From Bryobacterales bacterium (GTDB taxonomy: Bacteria > Acidobacteriota > Terriglobia > Bryobacterales > Bryobacteraceae), in the NCBI GenBank assembly GCA_947446025.1, contig CANFEY010000019.1, positions 1 through 64,000 on the forward strand: DNA of 64,000 nucleotides, read 5' to 3'. A program made the position numbers and the translations under genes. The notes beneath the pieces were generated by a model, which searched no databases, had not been told where the DNA came from, and worked only from the letters and a program-made list of their open reading frames with translations. How positions within the stretch are numbered: position 1 is the first letter of the stretch; every line of letters starts with the position of its first letter. Positions 34,872 to 44,139 of the stretch are shown piece after piece.

Positions 34872-37640
34872 CTAGAAAAATGTGTAGGTCAAGCCGAGCT
34901 GGAAATTCCGGCCCAGAACGTACTGCCGCTGCGTGAACGCGCCTTGCGTCCAACGGAAATCCGTGTTGGTCAGATTTTCACCTTCCACACGGTAGACCCA
35001 TTGGCCGCGCTCTCCACGCGTGTACTGGTAGACGAAATCCACGTTGGGTGTCGCTTCCTGGTAAATATCGGGAAGGTTGAAGGTTCCCACGTCGGTGATG
35101 CGGCGCGAAACGTAGCCGGCGAACAACCGCGCGTCACTGTGCCAGCGCGGGCGGGCCCACTGAATCGACCCGTTGTAGATGACGCGGGATTGACCCAACA
35201 GAGGCCGGTTCTGCGACGTAAGAATCGCAGCGTCCTCCGGCTTGATCTGGATATTGGAATCTACCATCGTGAAGTTACTGGAAAGTGAAAATTCCTTCAG
35301 CGCGGACCACATCTGCCCCAGGTCCTGGCGCATTTCCAATTCGATACCCATGTTGCGCGCACCCTTGGCGTTGATGAAGCTTTGCCGCAAGTCGTTGGAA
35401 GGCAGGATGGTCGATTCGATGGGGCTGTTGAACTTCTTCAAGAAGAAGCTAGCGGCGATCAGCTGGTTGCCGCCAGGGAACATCTCCCAGCGGAAGTCGT
35501 AGTTGTTGATCGACGCGCGTTGCAGGTTGACATTGCCCACCGTCACAAAACCGCCCAGGACGTTGTTAAAATCGAACGGAGAAAGTTCGCGGAAGTCGGG
35601 GCGCGACAGCGTGCGGCTGTAAGAGACGCGGAAGTTCTGCTTTTGCGAAAAGGCGTAGATGAGGTTGACGGCAGGAACCGGGTCGCGGTTTTGCAGAGCG
35701 GCCCGCACAGGAATGGAGCCGGGAATACGGTTGTCCACCGTGACCACGTTCTGGTTGGCATCTTCCACGCGAATTCCGCCGGAAACGCGCCATTTGCTGC
35801 CGAAGTTCAGGTCCAGCATCGCGTAGCCGGCGTAGATGTCGCCGGTGGCGTTATAGGCGTCGGTACCGCGCGTGAACTCCACCAGCTGAAAACCGTCGGG
35901 CCGGATGTTCTCGGGCGCGAAGAGCTGATTGCTGGGCAGCAACAGGTTGAGCGTGCTCAAGCGCTGCGGAATATAGCGGAAGCGCCGGGCTTGAAAATCG
36001 CGGCGGCGGATGGTGGCACGAAAGCCGGTCTTGAACAGGCCCGTTACTGCTCCCTTGAAGAAGGGGACGCTGTAGTCGGCTTGCGGTTCGTAGATGCGAT
36101 CCTTCAGATCCGAGAAGAAGCGGACAGCGGAGCTGCCGAGGGCCGCGAACTGGTAGTCGCCGTTCTGCAACTGGCCCCGGAAGACCTCGCGCAAGTCGGG
36201 TTCGTTGCGGTTGGAGCTGGAGTAGGTGAACTGCCAGTGAACCAGACTGTTGTGCAGGTTCGCGAAGGAATGCTCACCTTCGACACCGCTGGAGAAGAGA
36301 GACCGTTCGACATAACGCAAGCGCTGGGATTGCAGGTTGGTACCCGTGCCACCGTCGGCGCCCGAGAACTCACGGGCGTTCTTGTCGGTGTCATGCGTGT
36401 ACATATTCTTAAAGAGGATCTTGTGGCTCGGGGCTAGACGGTAGGCTCCGTTCACCACGCCGCCTAGGCGGGCGCTTTCGGTGTACTCGCGGAAGTCGTT
36501 GTACTCAGTGAAGATATAGGGAGTGCCACCATCCTGGCGAATGTAGCGCTGGGTCTCGTTGTGATAAGAGGGCTTGTTAGAAAACGTCAACGCGCTAACC
36601 AGTCCAAGCTTGCCCCAAGTGTTGCCGCCGTTGATGGACCAATCCGCCGCGGGCCGCTGAGAGGCGATCTTGGTGGGTTCCCAATTGTTGGCGAACGCCC
36701 GGCCGTAGGTTTGCAACTGTTCCGGAGCGACGTTGCCTTGAAAGAGGCGCTGATCGGGTCCGATGATGCTGGGGAGAGCGCGCGAGCCGGAGCCGAAGCC
36801 CCAGAAATCGCCGCTGCCGCCGCCGGGATACGTCAGGAACGGGCTGCGAGTGGTCTGCGTGTTGAAGCCCGCCTTGTAGGAGACGCTGAGGTGCGCCTTG
36901 GTGGGAAATTCCATGGAGGTGATCTGCACCAAACCGCCGGAGAATTCACCCGGCAGGTCCGGTGAGTAGGTCTTGGCGATCTTGATGTTGTCGATCATCC
37001 CGGAGGGGAACAGGTCCAGCGGCACCACGCGCTTTTCGGGTTCCGTGGTGGGGATCACCGCGCCGTTGAGTTGCGTGGCGCTGTAGCGCTCACCCAAGCC
37101 TCGAACGTACACGAATCCATCGCCCACAACGCTTACACCCGTGACTTTTTCGAGCGCACCGGCTGCGTCACCCGCAGCGCTTGCCGCCAGTTCCTGGTGC
37201 CCGATGCTATCACTGACTACGCTGGAGAGCTTGCGCTCCATCAGCATCGCTTCAGAAGTCGACGTTACCGCATCCAGTTTCTCGATAACGTCAATCGAGG
37301 TCACCAGCCGTTCGTTAGTCATTAAGGTGCTAGCCTCAACGACCTCCCCCGATACGACGATGACTTCGCGAATGTCCACTGGCTGGTAGGTATCCGCCGT
37401 GAACTTCAAAGCATGTTTCCCCGCGGGAGCGGAATATGTGAATCTACCGTCGGCACTGGTGGAATTCTTGGGGTCCGAAACTCCGTCCACGGAGATGGTC
37501 ACACCCAGGATGGGCCTTCCCGTCTGACCGTCATAGACGGAACCGGCAATGGTACCGGGAGCAGACTGCGGGAAAAGGCTGGCCGCCGCGGCCAGGAAAA
37601 CAAAGAGCAATTTCTTATTGAACAAAGATGGTGACCTCAT
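34872..37640 (-). CDS. TonB-dependent receptor with N-terminal carboxypeptidase-like domain
   Basis: This 922-residue outer-membrane receptor has a signal peptide (KLLFVFLAAAASLFPQ), a CarboxypepD_reg-like domain at about 28-110 (GTIAGSVYDGQTGRPILGVTI) and a plug with GVSVVGDGFVYVRGLGERYS and VPLDLFPSGMIDNIKI. A large barrel follows, ending in LGLTYTFF, the expected terminal Phe. It imports a substrate through TonB energy transduction. It overlaps the preceding TIGR03437 gene by 26 nt and is followed by the secreted beta-helix gene, making a three-gene unit. Confidence 0.92.
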   Translation of the reverse strand: MRSPSLFNKKLLFVFLAAAASLFPQSAPGTIAGSVYDGQTGRPILGVTISVDGVSDPKNSTSADGRFTYSAPAGKHALKFTADTYQPVDIREVIVVSGEVVEASTLMTNERLVTSIDVIEKLDAVTSTSEAMLMERKLSSVVSDSIGHQELAASAAGDAAGALEKVTGVSVVGDGFVYVRGLGERYSATQLNGAVIPTTEPEKRVVPLDLFPSGMIDNIKIAKTYSPDLPGEFSGGLVQITSMEFPTKAHLSVSYKAGFNTQTTRSPFLTYPGGGSGDFWGFGSGSRALPSIIGPDQRLFQGNVAPEQLQTYGRAFANNWEPTKIASQRPAADWSINGGNTWGKLGLVSALTFSNKPSYHNETQRYIRQDGGTPYIFTEYNDFREYTESARLGGVVNGAYRLAPSHKILFKNMYTHDTDKNAREFSGADGGTGTNLQSQRLRYVERSLFSSGVEGEHSFANLHNSLVHWQFTYSSSNRNEPDLREVFRGQLQNGDYQFAALGSSAVRFFSDLKDRIYEPQADYSVPFFKGAVTGLFKTGFRATIRRRDFQARRFRYIPQRLSTLNLLLPSNQLFAPENIRPDGFQLVEFTRGTDAYNATGDIYAGYAMLDLNFGSKWRVSGGIRVEDANQNVVTVDNRIPGSIPVRAALQNRDPVPAVNLIYAFSQKQNFRVSYSRTLSRPDFRELSPFDFNNVLGGFVTVGNVNLQRASINNYDFRWEMFPGGNQLIAASFFLKKFNSPIESTILPSNDLRQSFINAKGARNMGIELEMRQDLGQMWSALKEFSLSSNFTMVDSNIQIKPEDAAILTSQNRPLLGQSRVIYNGSIQWARPRWHSDARLFAGYVSRRITDVGTFNLPDIYQEATPNVDFVYQYTRGERGQWVYRVEGENLTNTDFRWTQGAFTQRQYVLGRNFQLGLTYTFF

Positions 37641-38349
37641 TGGAATTCACGCCATCCATGAACACCACCACCGGCACCCGGCCAGTGACGAAGGACTGCG
37701 TGGGGACTTTTACGTTGAGCTGCCAGAGCGCAGCAAAGTTGGGGGCGAGGCCAGTGAACTGAACCTCAGCGGGAACGCCCGCGATAAAGACCTGCGGTGT
37801 GGACCGGGTCGTATTGGGCGGGCTCGAAGGTGCCGCGCCGCCATCGGTGACGGCTGCGGTGAACGCGCCCGGACCGGTCCCGAAGATCTGGACGATGTCG
37901 CCGCGCAGAGCCGGGTTCGTGGCGGTATTCAAGCTGGAATTCTGGTTGAGCACTGCGCCCTTCGGAGGGGTGGCTGCGTCCTGGGAGAAAAGGCCGGGTG
38001 CCGCGCTGAGGACCCGGATCGTCGAGTCAAACGTCGCCGAAGCCGTCTTCACCTGCAAAGGCTGGACGCCCGCGACCGTCGCGGCGGGGACAATAAAGTT
38101 GATCTGGCCAGGAGATACAAAGTAGACGGGAGCGGCGGTGCCGCCGACCGTGACCGTGACTCCAGCCAGGTTCGTACCGACCGGCGTCTGGCCTAGCGTT
38201 TGCGTAACTCCAGCAAACGTGCCGAACAAGGTGGCCCAGGAACCCGCGGCGATCGCGGGTCCGAAGCTGGCCCCATTTTGCACCGAACTGACCTGCGCCT
38301 GGAGGGCTCCGCAGAAAATGAGGATGGGTAGAAACGTTCTGATTTTCAT
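37615..38349 (-). CDS. Secreted TIGR03437-family protein (Solibacter-type)
   Basis: This 244-residue exported protein has a signal peptide (MKIRTFLPILIFCGALQAQ). It then shows the pattern of the Solibacter-expanded TIGR03437 family: SVQNGASFGPAIAAGSWATLFG, LAGVTVTVGGTAAPVYFVSP, GQINFIVPA, and PGLFSQD. The domain is usually found at the C-terminus of larger secreted proteins; here it is nearly the whole protein. Function is unknown. It heads the unit with the TonB receptor, whose start overlaps its end. Confidence 0.88.
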   Translation of the reverse strand: MKIRTFLPILIFCGALQAQVSSVQNGASFGPAIAAGSWATLFGTFAGVTQTLGQTPVGTNLAGVTVTVGGTAAPVYFVSPGQINFIVPAATVAGVQPLQVKTASATFDSTIRVLSAAPGLFSQDAATPPKGAVLNQNSSLNTATNPALRGDIVQIFGTGPGAFTAAVTDGGAAPSSPPNTTRSTPQVFIAGVPAEVQFTGLAPNFAALWQLNVKVPTQSFVTGRVPVVVFMDGVNSNEVTIFVQ

Positions 38350-38591
38350 GAGTAACAGTTGCTATGTTACGGAGGCCGTGTGTCAGACAGGTGAGGGAAC
38401 TGTGAATTATCGATGACGGCCGGACAGACTGTTCCCCCAACCATCGCCTCCATTGCAGCTATCTCCTTTTCCTTCATAAGCTTGAATGCGTACTCACCCG
38501 CGGCGATCCAGGTCAGTGACCGGCACCTAACCTTCCAGCAGGTGTAACCCCTCTCCATCTGTGTTACGTTTCTTGTGTGAGGGTACACACT

Positions 38592-38981
38592 ATGAAAAAG
38601 ACACTGGCAGGCATCCTGGCCATGGCCGCGTTGGCGCTGCCAATGGCTGCGCACCACTCCTTTGACGCGGAATATGACCGCACCAAGTCGCAGAACTTTG
38701 AAGGCAAAGTGACGAAAGTGGAGTGGATGAATCCCCACGCCCGCTTTTACATGGACATCAAGGGCGCGGACGGAAAGACCGTCAACTGGGAATTCGAGCT
38801 CGGCAGCCCCAATGGCCTGATGCGCGCCGGCTGGACGCGCAACTCCATCAAGGTCGGGGACGTGATCAAGTGCAAGGGCAGCTTGGCGAAGGACGGTTCG
38901 GCGTTGGCCAACGCCAGCGCTTTGACGCTTGCGAACGGCACTGTCGTCGGCGCCGCCTCCTCGGGCGACACCAAGCAGTAA
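38592..38981 (+). CDS. Exported DUF6152 protein
   Basis: This 129-residue protein has a signal peptide ending at MAAHHSFDAEYD; the HHSF motif right after cleavage is typical of DUF6152. The body (FEGKVTKVEWMNPHARFYMDIK) is an OB-fold-like beta structure. The ATG at 38592 is preferred over an in-frame GTG 15 nt before it. It is followed by two DUF6644 membrane proteins on the same strand, a combination seen in other acidobacteria. The histidine pair suggests metal binding; this is inference. Confidence 0.82.
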   Translation: MKKTLAGILAMAALALPMAAHHSFDAEYDRTKSQNFEGKVTKVEWMNPHARFYMDIKGADGKTVNWEFELGSPNGLMRAGWTRNSIKVGDVIKCKGSLAKDGSALANASALTLANGTVVGAASSGDTKQ

Positions 38982-39057
38982 CTTTCTCAACCTTTTGAAC
39001 TGTGACGCCGCCCGTTGGTCGCTACCGGCGGGTGGCTTCTTATTTGATCAAACACGC

Positions 39058-39552
39058 ATGATGGACTTACAAATGTTCTCCGAGTGGGTGCGCGATACGG
39101 AACTCAGTATCGCCATCCGCGAATCGATTCTGATGTTCCCGATCATCGAGGGAACGCACTTGTTGGGCATTGGCGCCTCGGCGGGAGCCATCGCGATCTC
39201 TGATCTGCGTATGTGCGGGAAGATTTTCCGCAAGGAGCCGGTCTCCGACGTGTTCGAAGCCGTGGCCCCATGGATGCTGATCGGCTTTATCGTTATGACG
39301 ATCACCGGGTTCCTGCTGATGTGGTCCGAGCCGGTGCGGTGTTATGAGAGCATGTGGTTCCGCTACAAGGTGCTGTTCCTTTTCTTAGGGGCGGCGAATG
39401 CGGGGTTCTATCACAACACGATTTACCGCAGGCGGGCGCAGTGGGACCGCGATCCGGATCCGCCGGCGCAGGTAAAGTTCACCGGCTGGGCGTCGATTTT
39501 CATCTGGGCGGTGGTGATTATTACGGGCCGGACCATGGCGTACAATTTTTAG
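39058..39552 (+). CDS. DUF6644-like membrane protein
   Basis: This 164-residue protein has four membrane helices. It starts MMDLQMFSEWVRDTELSIAIRES and contains the EGTHLLGIGASAGAI helix with a conserved His, and later MLIGFIVMTITGFLLMWSEP and FRYKVLFLFLG. The following gene is a paralogue with His and Phe at equivalent positions. His residues within helices suggest heme or metal ligands, as in small b-type cytochrome-like proteins; this is inference. Confidence 0.78.
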   Translation: MMDLQMFSEWVRDTELSIAIRESILMFPIIEGTHLLGIGASAGAIAISDLRMCGKIFRKEPVSDVFEAVAPWMLIGFIVMTITGFLLMWSEPVRCYESMWFRYKVLFLFLGAANAGFYHNTIYRRRAQWDRDPDPPAQVKFTGWASIFIWAVVIITGRTMAYNF

Positions 39553-39572
39553 GGGTGATGAGCGTTCTGACG

Positions 39573-39638
39573 GCTCCCTTACGGTCGCCGTTCAGTGCTG
39601 CCAGTAGCCCCAGCAATGAGCGGCGACCGTTAGGGAGC
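39573..39638. repeat. Palindromic repeat between the two DUF6644 genes
   Basis: An 18-bp arm at 39573-39590 pairs with 39621-39638 with one mismatch and a 30-nt spacer. The right-arm core reads CGGCGACCGTTAGGGAGC. It resembles a REP-like dispersed element; other copies were not seen in this window. Confidence 0.75.
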
Positions 39639-39673
39639 TGACAGGCAGGAAACGGTAGTGAATCGAGGAATCT

Positions 39674-40156
39674 ATGTGGGAAGCATCTTATCCATTTTTC
39701 GAGTGGAACAACGCCAGCTGGCTAGGCCAGGCGATCTCCGACTCCATCTGGTATTTCCCGGCGATTGAGACGGTCCACATTCTGGCTATGTGCATCATGT
39801 TCGGGGCCTTATTGGTCCTGAACCTACGCTTGCTAGGGCTGGGGATGACCAAGCAGCCGCTGCCGCTCCTGGCCCAGACGCTGATGCCGTTCGTCAACTG
39901 GGGTTTGGTGCTCATGCTGATCTCCGGGTACGCCATGTTCACCTCGGAAGCTCTCAAGGACTTCTCCAACGACGGCTTCAAGTTCAAGATGGCGTGTTTG
40001 GCTGGTATTCTGGTCTGGCAGTACACGGTTTACGGCTGGCTCCTGAAGCAGGACGACGCCAAACGCAGCCGAGCGCTGGGCGGACTAGCGGCCATCGTCA
40101 ACTTCGCTCTCTGGTTCGGCGTCGGAGCCGGCGGGCGCGCCATCGGTTTCGTGTAA
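39674..40156 (+). CDS. DUF6644-like membrane protein (paralogue)
   Basis: This 160-residue protein has four membrane helices. MWEASYPFFEWNNASWLGQA leads into the IETVHILAMCIMFGALLV helix with a conserved His, then WGLVLMLISGYAMFTSEAL and FKFKMACLAG. It is homologous to the preceding gene, differing mainly in loops. It may be co-transcribed with the DUF6152 and first DUF6644 genes, though the palindrome lies between. Confidence 0.78.
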   Translation: MWEASYPFFEWNNASWLGQAISDSIWYFPAIETVHILAMCIMFGALLVLNLRLLGLGMTKQPLPLLAQTLMPFVNWGLVLMLISGYAMFTSEALKDFSNDGFKFKMACLAGILVWQYTVYGWLLKQDDAKRSRALGGLAAIVNFALWFGVGAGGRAIGFV

Positions 40157-40176
40157 ACCTAAGCAACATAGGGGGA

Positions 40177-40206
40177 TTGACACCCATATACCCAACGGCT
40201 TAAACT
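40177..40206 (+). promoter_or_regulatory. Sigma-70-type promoter of the first Oar receptor gene
   Basis: TTGACA (40177-40182) and TAAACT (40201-40206) are separated by 18 nt. A GGAGG ribosome site (40245-40249) lies downstream. This is the only clear -35 in the receptor array. Confidence 0.6.
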
Positions 40207-40251
40207 GTCTTCAATGACTCCGGGGTCGACCCCGGAGACGCTTTGGAGGTA

Positions 40252-43200
40252 GTGGATGTATCGTATTTTGCTTTGTTGTCTCTTTCCGCCGCGCTGTCCT
40301 GGGGCCAAACTGGTTTGGCCACCATCACCGGCACGGTAAACGACCCCAGCGGTGCCGTTCTTGCGAACGCGCCCATTTCGGTCCGCAACACGGAAAATGG
40401 CCAGGTCTTCTCGGCCGCCAGTTCCGCCACCGGTAACTACACCCTCTCGCAATTGCCCATCGGCGATTACGACCTGACGGTTGCGGTAGCCGGTTTCAAA
40501 TCGTACACCCACACCAAGTTCCACTTGGCCGCGGGCCAGACCATGCGCGAGGACGTCACCCTCGAAGTCGGCCAGACGACGGAATCGGTCACGGTAACGG
40601 CCGAGGCCTCGCTGCTCAAGACCGAGTCCAGCACCGTGGCGCAGAACGTGACGTTGACGCAGCTGAACAACCTGCCCGTCCTCACGGTGGGCGGCAGCAA
40701 CTCCGGCTTCCGCGATCCCTACAATTCGGTCCGTTTGGTTCCGGGCGTGCGCTATGCCGCCGGTGCCAACATTGCTTCCGGCACCCCGGCTGCGGTCACC
40801 CAAATGGTGATCAACGGTACGCCGGCGAACACCGTCCAGGCCCGCTTGGATGGTATGACCACCAACCCGACCGGCCCGCGCCTTCTCGGTGCGCAGCAGC
40901 AGACGCAGCCCTCGGTGGACGCGATTGAAGAAGTCTCCATCGAAACCAGCAACTTTGCCGCCGAGTTCGGCACCGCCGGCGGAGCCATGATCAACATGGT
41001 CAGCAAGAGCGGCACCAACGAGTATCACGGCAGCGTGTACGACTACGGCACCAACGAAGCCATGAATGCCCGCCAGCCTTACACCGGTATCCGCAACGTT
41101 GTGAAGCAGCACGATTGGGGCTACACCATAGGCGGTCCGGTCCGTATTCCGTTCCTCTACAACGGCACCAACAAAACGTTCTTCTTCTATAACTACGAAC
41201 AGTTCCGCGTGAAGAACATCAACGTCAGCAACTCCACCACCGTGCCGCTCCCGGCCTACCGGACTGGTGACTTCACCAACTTAATCAGCGCGGAAGCCCG
41301 CTTGATGACCGTCGCCGCGACCGGCGGCGTTTGTCCGGCGAACTCGGTCGCCTCCGGCACGGCGGGCAGTTGTAACTACCTGGACCCGCTGGGACGCACG
41401 ATTCAAAGTGGTACGATTTTCGATCCGAACTCACAGACAGTGGCGCCTAACGGAAACACCTATCGGAATCCCTTCCCAGGCAACCAGATTCCAGTGGCCC
41501 GCTTTGATCCCATCGTCAACAAGATCCTGCCGTTGATCCCTCAACCGCTCGGCATCAACGCTTCCCGCGGGCAGGCGCTGAACAACTATCAGGGAACGTT
41601 TGACTCCAGCCGCCGCTCTTCGATTCCGTCCATCAAAATCGATCAGAATCTGGGCAGCAAGGGCCGTCTGTCGTTCTATCATCAGTACACGACGACCAAA
41701 GTTCCGCGCACGCCCACGGGTGCCGACGCGTTTACCCCGCCGCTCACCGGCTCGGTCGCATCGTTCTCGTCCGGCCGGACGCTGCGTGTGAACTATGACT
41801 ACACCATCACGCCGCGCCTGCTGTTGCACCTGGGCGCAGGTTACAACGACAGCGATTTCGCGCTGCTTGCGGAACTGAACAACTTCGATGCCGTCAAGGA
41901 ACTGGGGCTGAGGGGCCAGACCGCCGCCCGCTACTTCCCCTATCAGATCATCGGCACCGAGACGAACACCGCGATCGGCGGCAGTTCCAACTTCGGTATG
42001 TCGGGATTCCCGACGAACTCGCTGGAACGTCGTCCTTCCGGTATCGTTTCCGCCAGCTACGTCACCGGCGGCCACACGATCAAGATCGGCTCGGATTGGC
42101 GCATGGAGAGGTTCCCGAACTACATTGATGCCAACACGAACGGCACCTGGACCTTCGGCACGAACTATACCGAACAGCCCTCGCTGTTGGGCACCGTGAC
42201 GAATCAAGGGTTCGACGGCTTCCAGTTTGCTTCCTACCTGTTGGGCGGCATGAGCCAAAACTCGCTGAACTCGACCATCGCGCTGAGCAACTACAAGTAC
42301 CAAACGGCGCTGTATGCTCAAGACACCTGGAAGGTGACCCGCAAGCTGACCTTGGATTATGGCGTGCGCTGGGACTACGGGACCTATACAAAGGAACAAT
42401 ACGGACGCTACGGATCCGTCGGTCTGGCGATCCCGGACCCGGCGTCCAACGGACGGTTGGGGGCAACGCAGTTTGAAGCCACCTGCAACTGCAACTTCGC
42501 CAACAATTACAAGAACGCTCTGGGACCGCGCTTAGGCCTGTCTTACCAGATCAACTCTAAGACGGTTCTTCGCGCCGGCATTGGCGTGGTTTACAACTCC
42601 ACGGGCACGCCGACGCTGAATCAGTCCAATAGCGCCGCCACCACGGTATTCCCGGGAAATTCGGGCCAGATCACGGGCCTGTTCAAAGACGGTATGCCGG
42701 CCAGCGTCCAACCGGCGTGGCCCACCTTCAACCCCAGCGTCGGGCGCAGCCCGGGCTCGGTGGTTGCGATGCCGCAGCTGATGGACCGGAACGCGGGCCG
42801 TCCCGCGCGCCTCTTGCAGTGGAGCATCGGACTGCAGCGCGAAATCAACCGCAATCTTGTGGTGGAAGCTTCCTACGTCGCCAACCGCGGTGTCTGGTGG
42901 ACCGCCAATGGCTTGGCCACGCTGAACGCCTTAAGCCAGAATGACCTGCGACGCGTCGGCTTTAACGACTTCACCAGCGCGGCCGAAGCGCAGCTGCTGA
43001 CCAGGACCGTCTCGGCCCTGACCCCGGCACAGCGCTCTACGCTTGCGGCACGCGGGATCACGGGTCTTCCCTATACGCTCTTCCCGTCCTCTCAGACGGT
43101 GCGGCAATCGCTGCGGGATTATCCGCAGTTCAGCACCAGCGGGCTCTTCAACGCCCCCCTGGGCACCACCTGGTACGACTCGTTCCAGTTAAACGTGACG

Positions 43201-44037
43201 CAACGCTTTAACCATGGGGTGAGCTTCAACATGAACTACAACTTCTCCAAGTCGATGGAGATCACGGGTACCCAGGACCTGTTCAACCGCTCCATGGGCA
43301 AAGACGTCGGTGCCTTCGACCGGCCGCACAACGTCCGCCTCACGCTTCAGTACCAAGTGCCGGAACTGCGGAATTCGGGCATGGCGTTGCTTTCCAGCAA
43401 GATCGGTTCCCAGATTTTTTCAGGTTGGGGCGTAGGCACCTTCCTGAACTACGAGAGCGCCGCCCTTGTCACTCGGCCGACCAGCAATGGCACGACGCCG
43501 ATCAGCCAGTTCCTGGGTTACGGCCCGGGCCCCGCTCAGTTGAAGACGAACGCCGACGGGAGCTACATGAGCCCCTGGTCAGTGGACTGGGTGGACAACT
43601 CCGGTGCGCGCCGCACCGATCCGCTCGACATCAACTGCCGTTGCTTCGATCCGACCAAGACGGTTGTATTGAATCCCAACGCGTGGACCAACATCCCGGA
43701 CGGCCAGTTCGGTGCGCAACAAGCGTCACTGCGCTTCTATCGCGGCCAGCGTCAACCGGAAGAGAACGTCAACTTTAGCCGCAACTTCCGGTTCAAAGAA
43801 GGCCGCATCAACCTGAACGTTCGGGCGGAGTTCAACAACATCTTCAACCGGACGCGGTTCTCGAATGCCGCCGGCACTTCGGCGATCGTGACGGCGGGGA
43901 ACTTCGCAAGTGCTCCGACGAAGTTCACCAGCGGCGCCAACAACGGCTTGTACAGCGGCGGTTGGGGCACGATGAACGTGTTGGGCGGAACGGGCGGTCA
44001 GCGTTCCGGCACCTTCGTTGGACGCATCACCTTCTAG
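40252..44037 (+). CDS. Oar-like TonB-dependent receptor 1 (type A), signal peptide frameshifted
   Basis: This outer-membrane protein of about 1,260 residues is the first of six tandem receptors. It has a CarboxypepD_reg domain (GLATITGTVNDPSGAVLANAPI), a plug region, a large barrel and a terminal FVGRITF. The GGAGG site points to the ATG at 40256 (MYRILLCCLF), but that frame is off by one from the receptor frame. A 1-nt surplus near 40283-40286 would restore a signal peptide joining to SAALSWGQ. The in-frame GTG at 40252 gives MDVSYFALLSLSAALSWGQ, lacks the positive N-region and is too close to the ribosome site. It also has an extra Cys pair (GGVCPAN, GSCNYLD) absent from the other type A genes. 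Confidence 0.85.
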   Translation: MDVSYFALLSLSAALSWGQTGLATITGTVNDPSGAVLANAPISVRNTENGQVFSAASSATGNYTLSQLPIGDYDLTVAVAGFKSYTHTKFHLAAGQTMREDVTLEVGQTTESVTVTAEASLLKTESSTVAQNVTLTQLNNLPVLTVGGSNSGFRDPYNSVRLVPGVRYAAGANIASGTPAAVTQMVINGTPANTVQARLDGMTTNPTGPRLLGAQQQTQPSVDAIEEVSIETSNFAAEFGTAGGAMINMVSKSGTNEYHGSVYDYGTNEAMNARQPYTGIRNVVKQHDWGYTIGGPVRIPFLYNGTNKTFFFYNYEQFRVKNINVSNSTTVPLPAYRTGDFTNLISAEARLMTVAATGGVCPANSVASGTAGSCNYLDPLGRTIQSGTIFDPNSQTVAPNGNTYRNPFPGNQIPVARFDPIVNKILPLIPQPLGINASRGQALNNYQGTFDSSRRSSIPSIKIDQNLGSKGRLSFYHQYTTTKVPRTPTGADAFTPPLTGSVASFSSGRTLRVNYDYTITPRLLLHLGAGYNDSDFALLAELNNFDAVKELGLRGQTAARYFPYQIIGTETNTAIGGSSNFGMSGFPTNSLERRPSGIVSASYVTGGHTIKIGSDWRMERFPNYIDANTNGTWTFGTNYTEQPSLLGTVTNQGFDGFQFASYLLGGMSQNSLNSTIALSNYKYQTALYAQDTWKVTRKLTLDYGVRWDYGTYTKEQYGRYGSVGLAIPDPASNGRLGATQFEATCNCNFANNYKNALGPRLGLSYQINSKTVLRAGIGVVYNSTGTPTLNQSNSAATTVFPGNSGQITGLFKDGMPASVQPAWPTFNPSVGRSPGSVVAMPQLMDRNAGRPARLLQWSIGLQREINRNLVVEASYVANRGVWWTANGLATLNALSQNDLRRVGFNDFTSAAEAQLLTRTVSALTPAQRSTLAARGITGLPYTLFPSSQTVRQSLRDYPQFSTSGLFNAPLGTTWYDSFQLNVTQRFNHGVSFNMNYNFSKSMEITGTQDLFNRSMGKDVGAFDRPHNVRLTLQYQVPELRNSGMALLSSKIGSQIFSGWGVGTFLNYESAALVTRPTSNGTTPISQFLGYGPGPAQLKTNADGSYMSPWSVDWVDNSGARRTDPLDINCRCFDPTKTVVLNPNAWTNIPDGQFGAQQASLRFYRGQRQPEENVNFSRNFRFKEGRINLNVRAEFNNIFNRTRFSNAAGTSAIVTAGNFASAPTKFTSGANNGLYSGGWGTMNVLGGTGGQRSGTFVGRITF

Positions 44038-44056
44038 TCCTGTTCGCGATTTCTCC

Positions 44057-44085
44057 AGGGCCACCCGCAAGGGTGGCCCTTTTTC
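44057..44085 (+). terminator. Intrinsic terminator after receptor 1
   Basis: AGGGCCACCC-GCAA-GGGTGGCCCT is followed by TTTTCTT. It is the first of several near-identical hairpins that end the receptor genes. Confidence 0.9.
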
Positions 44086-44099
44086 TTGTTCGTATTCCG

Positions 44100-44108
44100 T
44101 GATATAGT
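44100..44108 (+). promoter_or_regulatory. Extended -10 promoter of receptor 2
   Basis: TGATATAGT is an extended -10 (TGN plus TATAGT) 20-28 nt after the terminator stem. The T-tract of the terminator falls at the -35 position. A perfect 12-bp palindrome TGCCAATTGGCA at 44114-44125 covers the expected start site. Confidence 0.5.
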
Positions 44109-44139
44109 CCCCGTGCCAATTGGCATAGGGGGCTTAGAC

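Noticed and set aside
38367-38558. Possible 63-residue minus-strand small protein between TIGR03437 and DUF6152 genes
   Set aside because: Start has no ribosome site and the sequence matches no family I know; kept out, though helical and not impossible.
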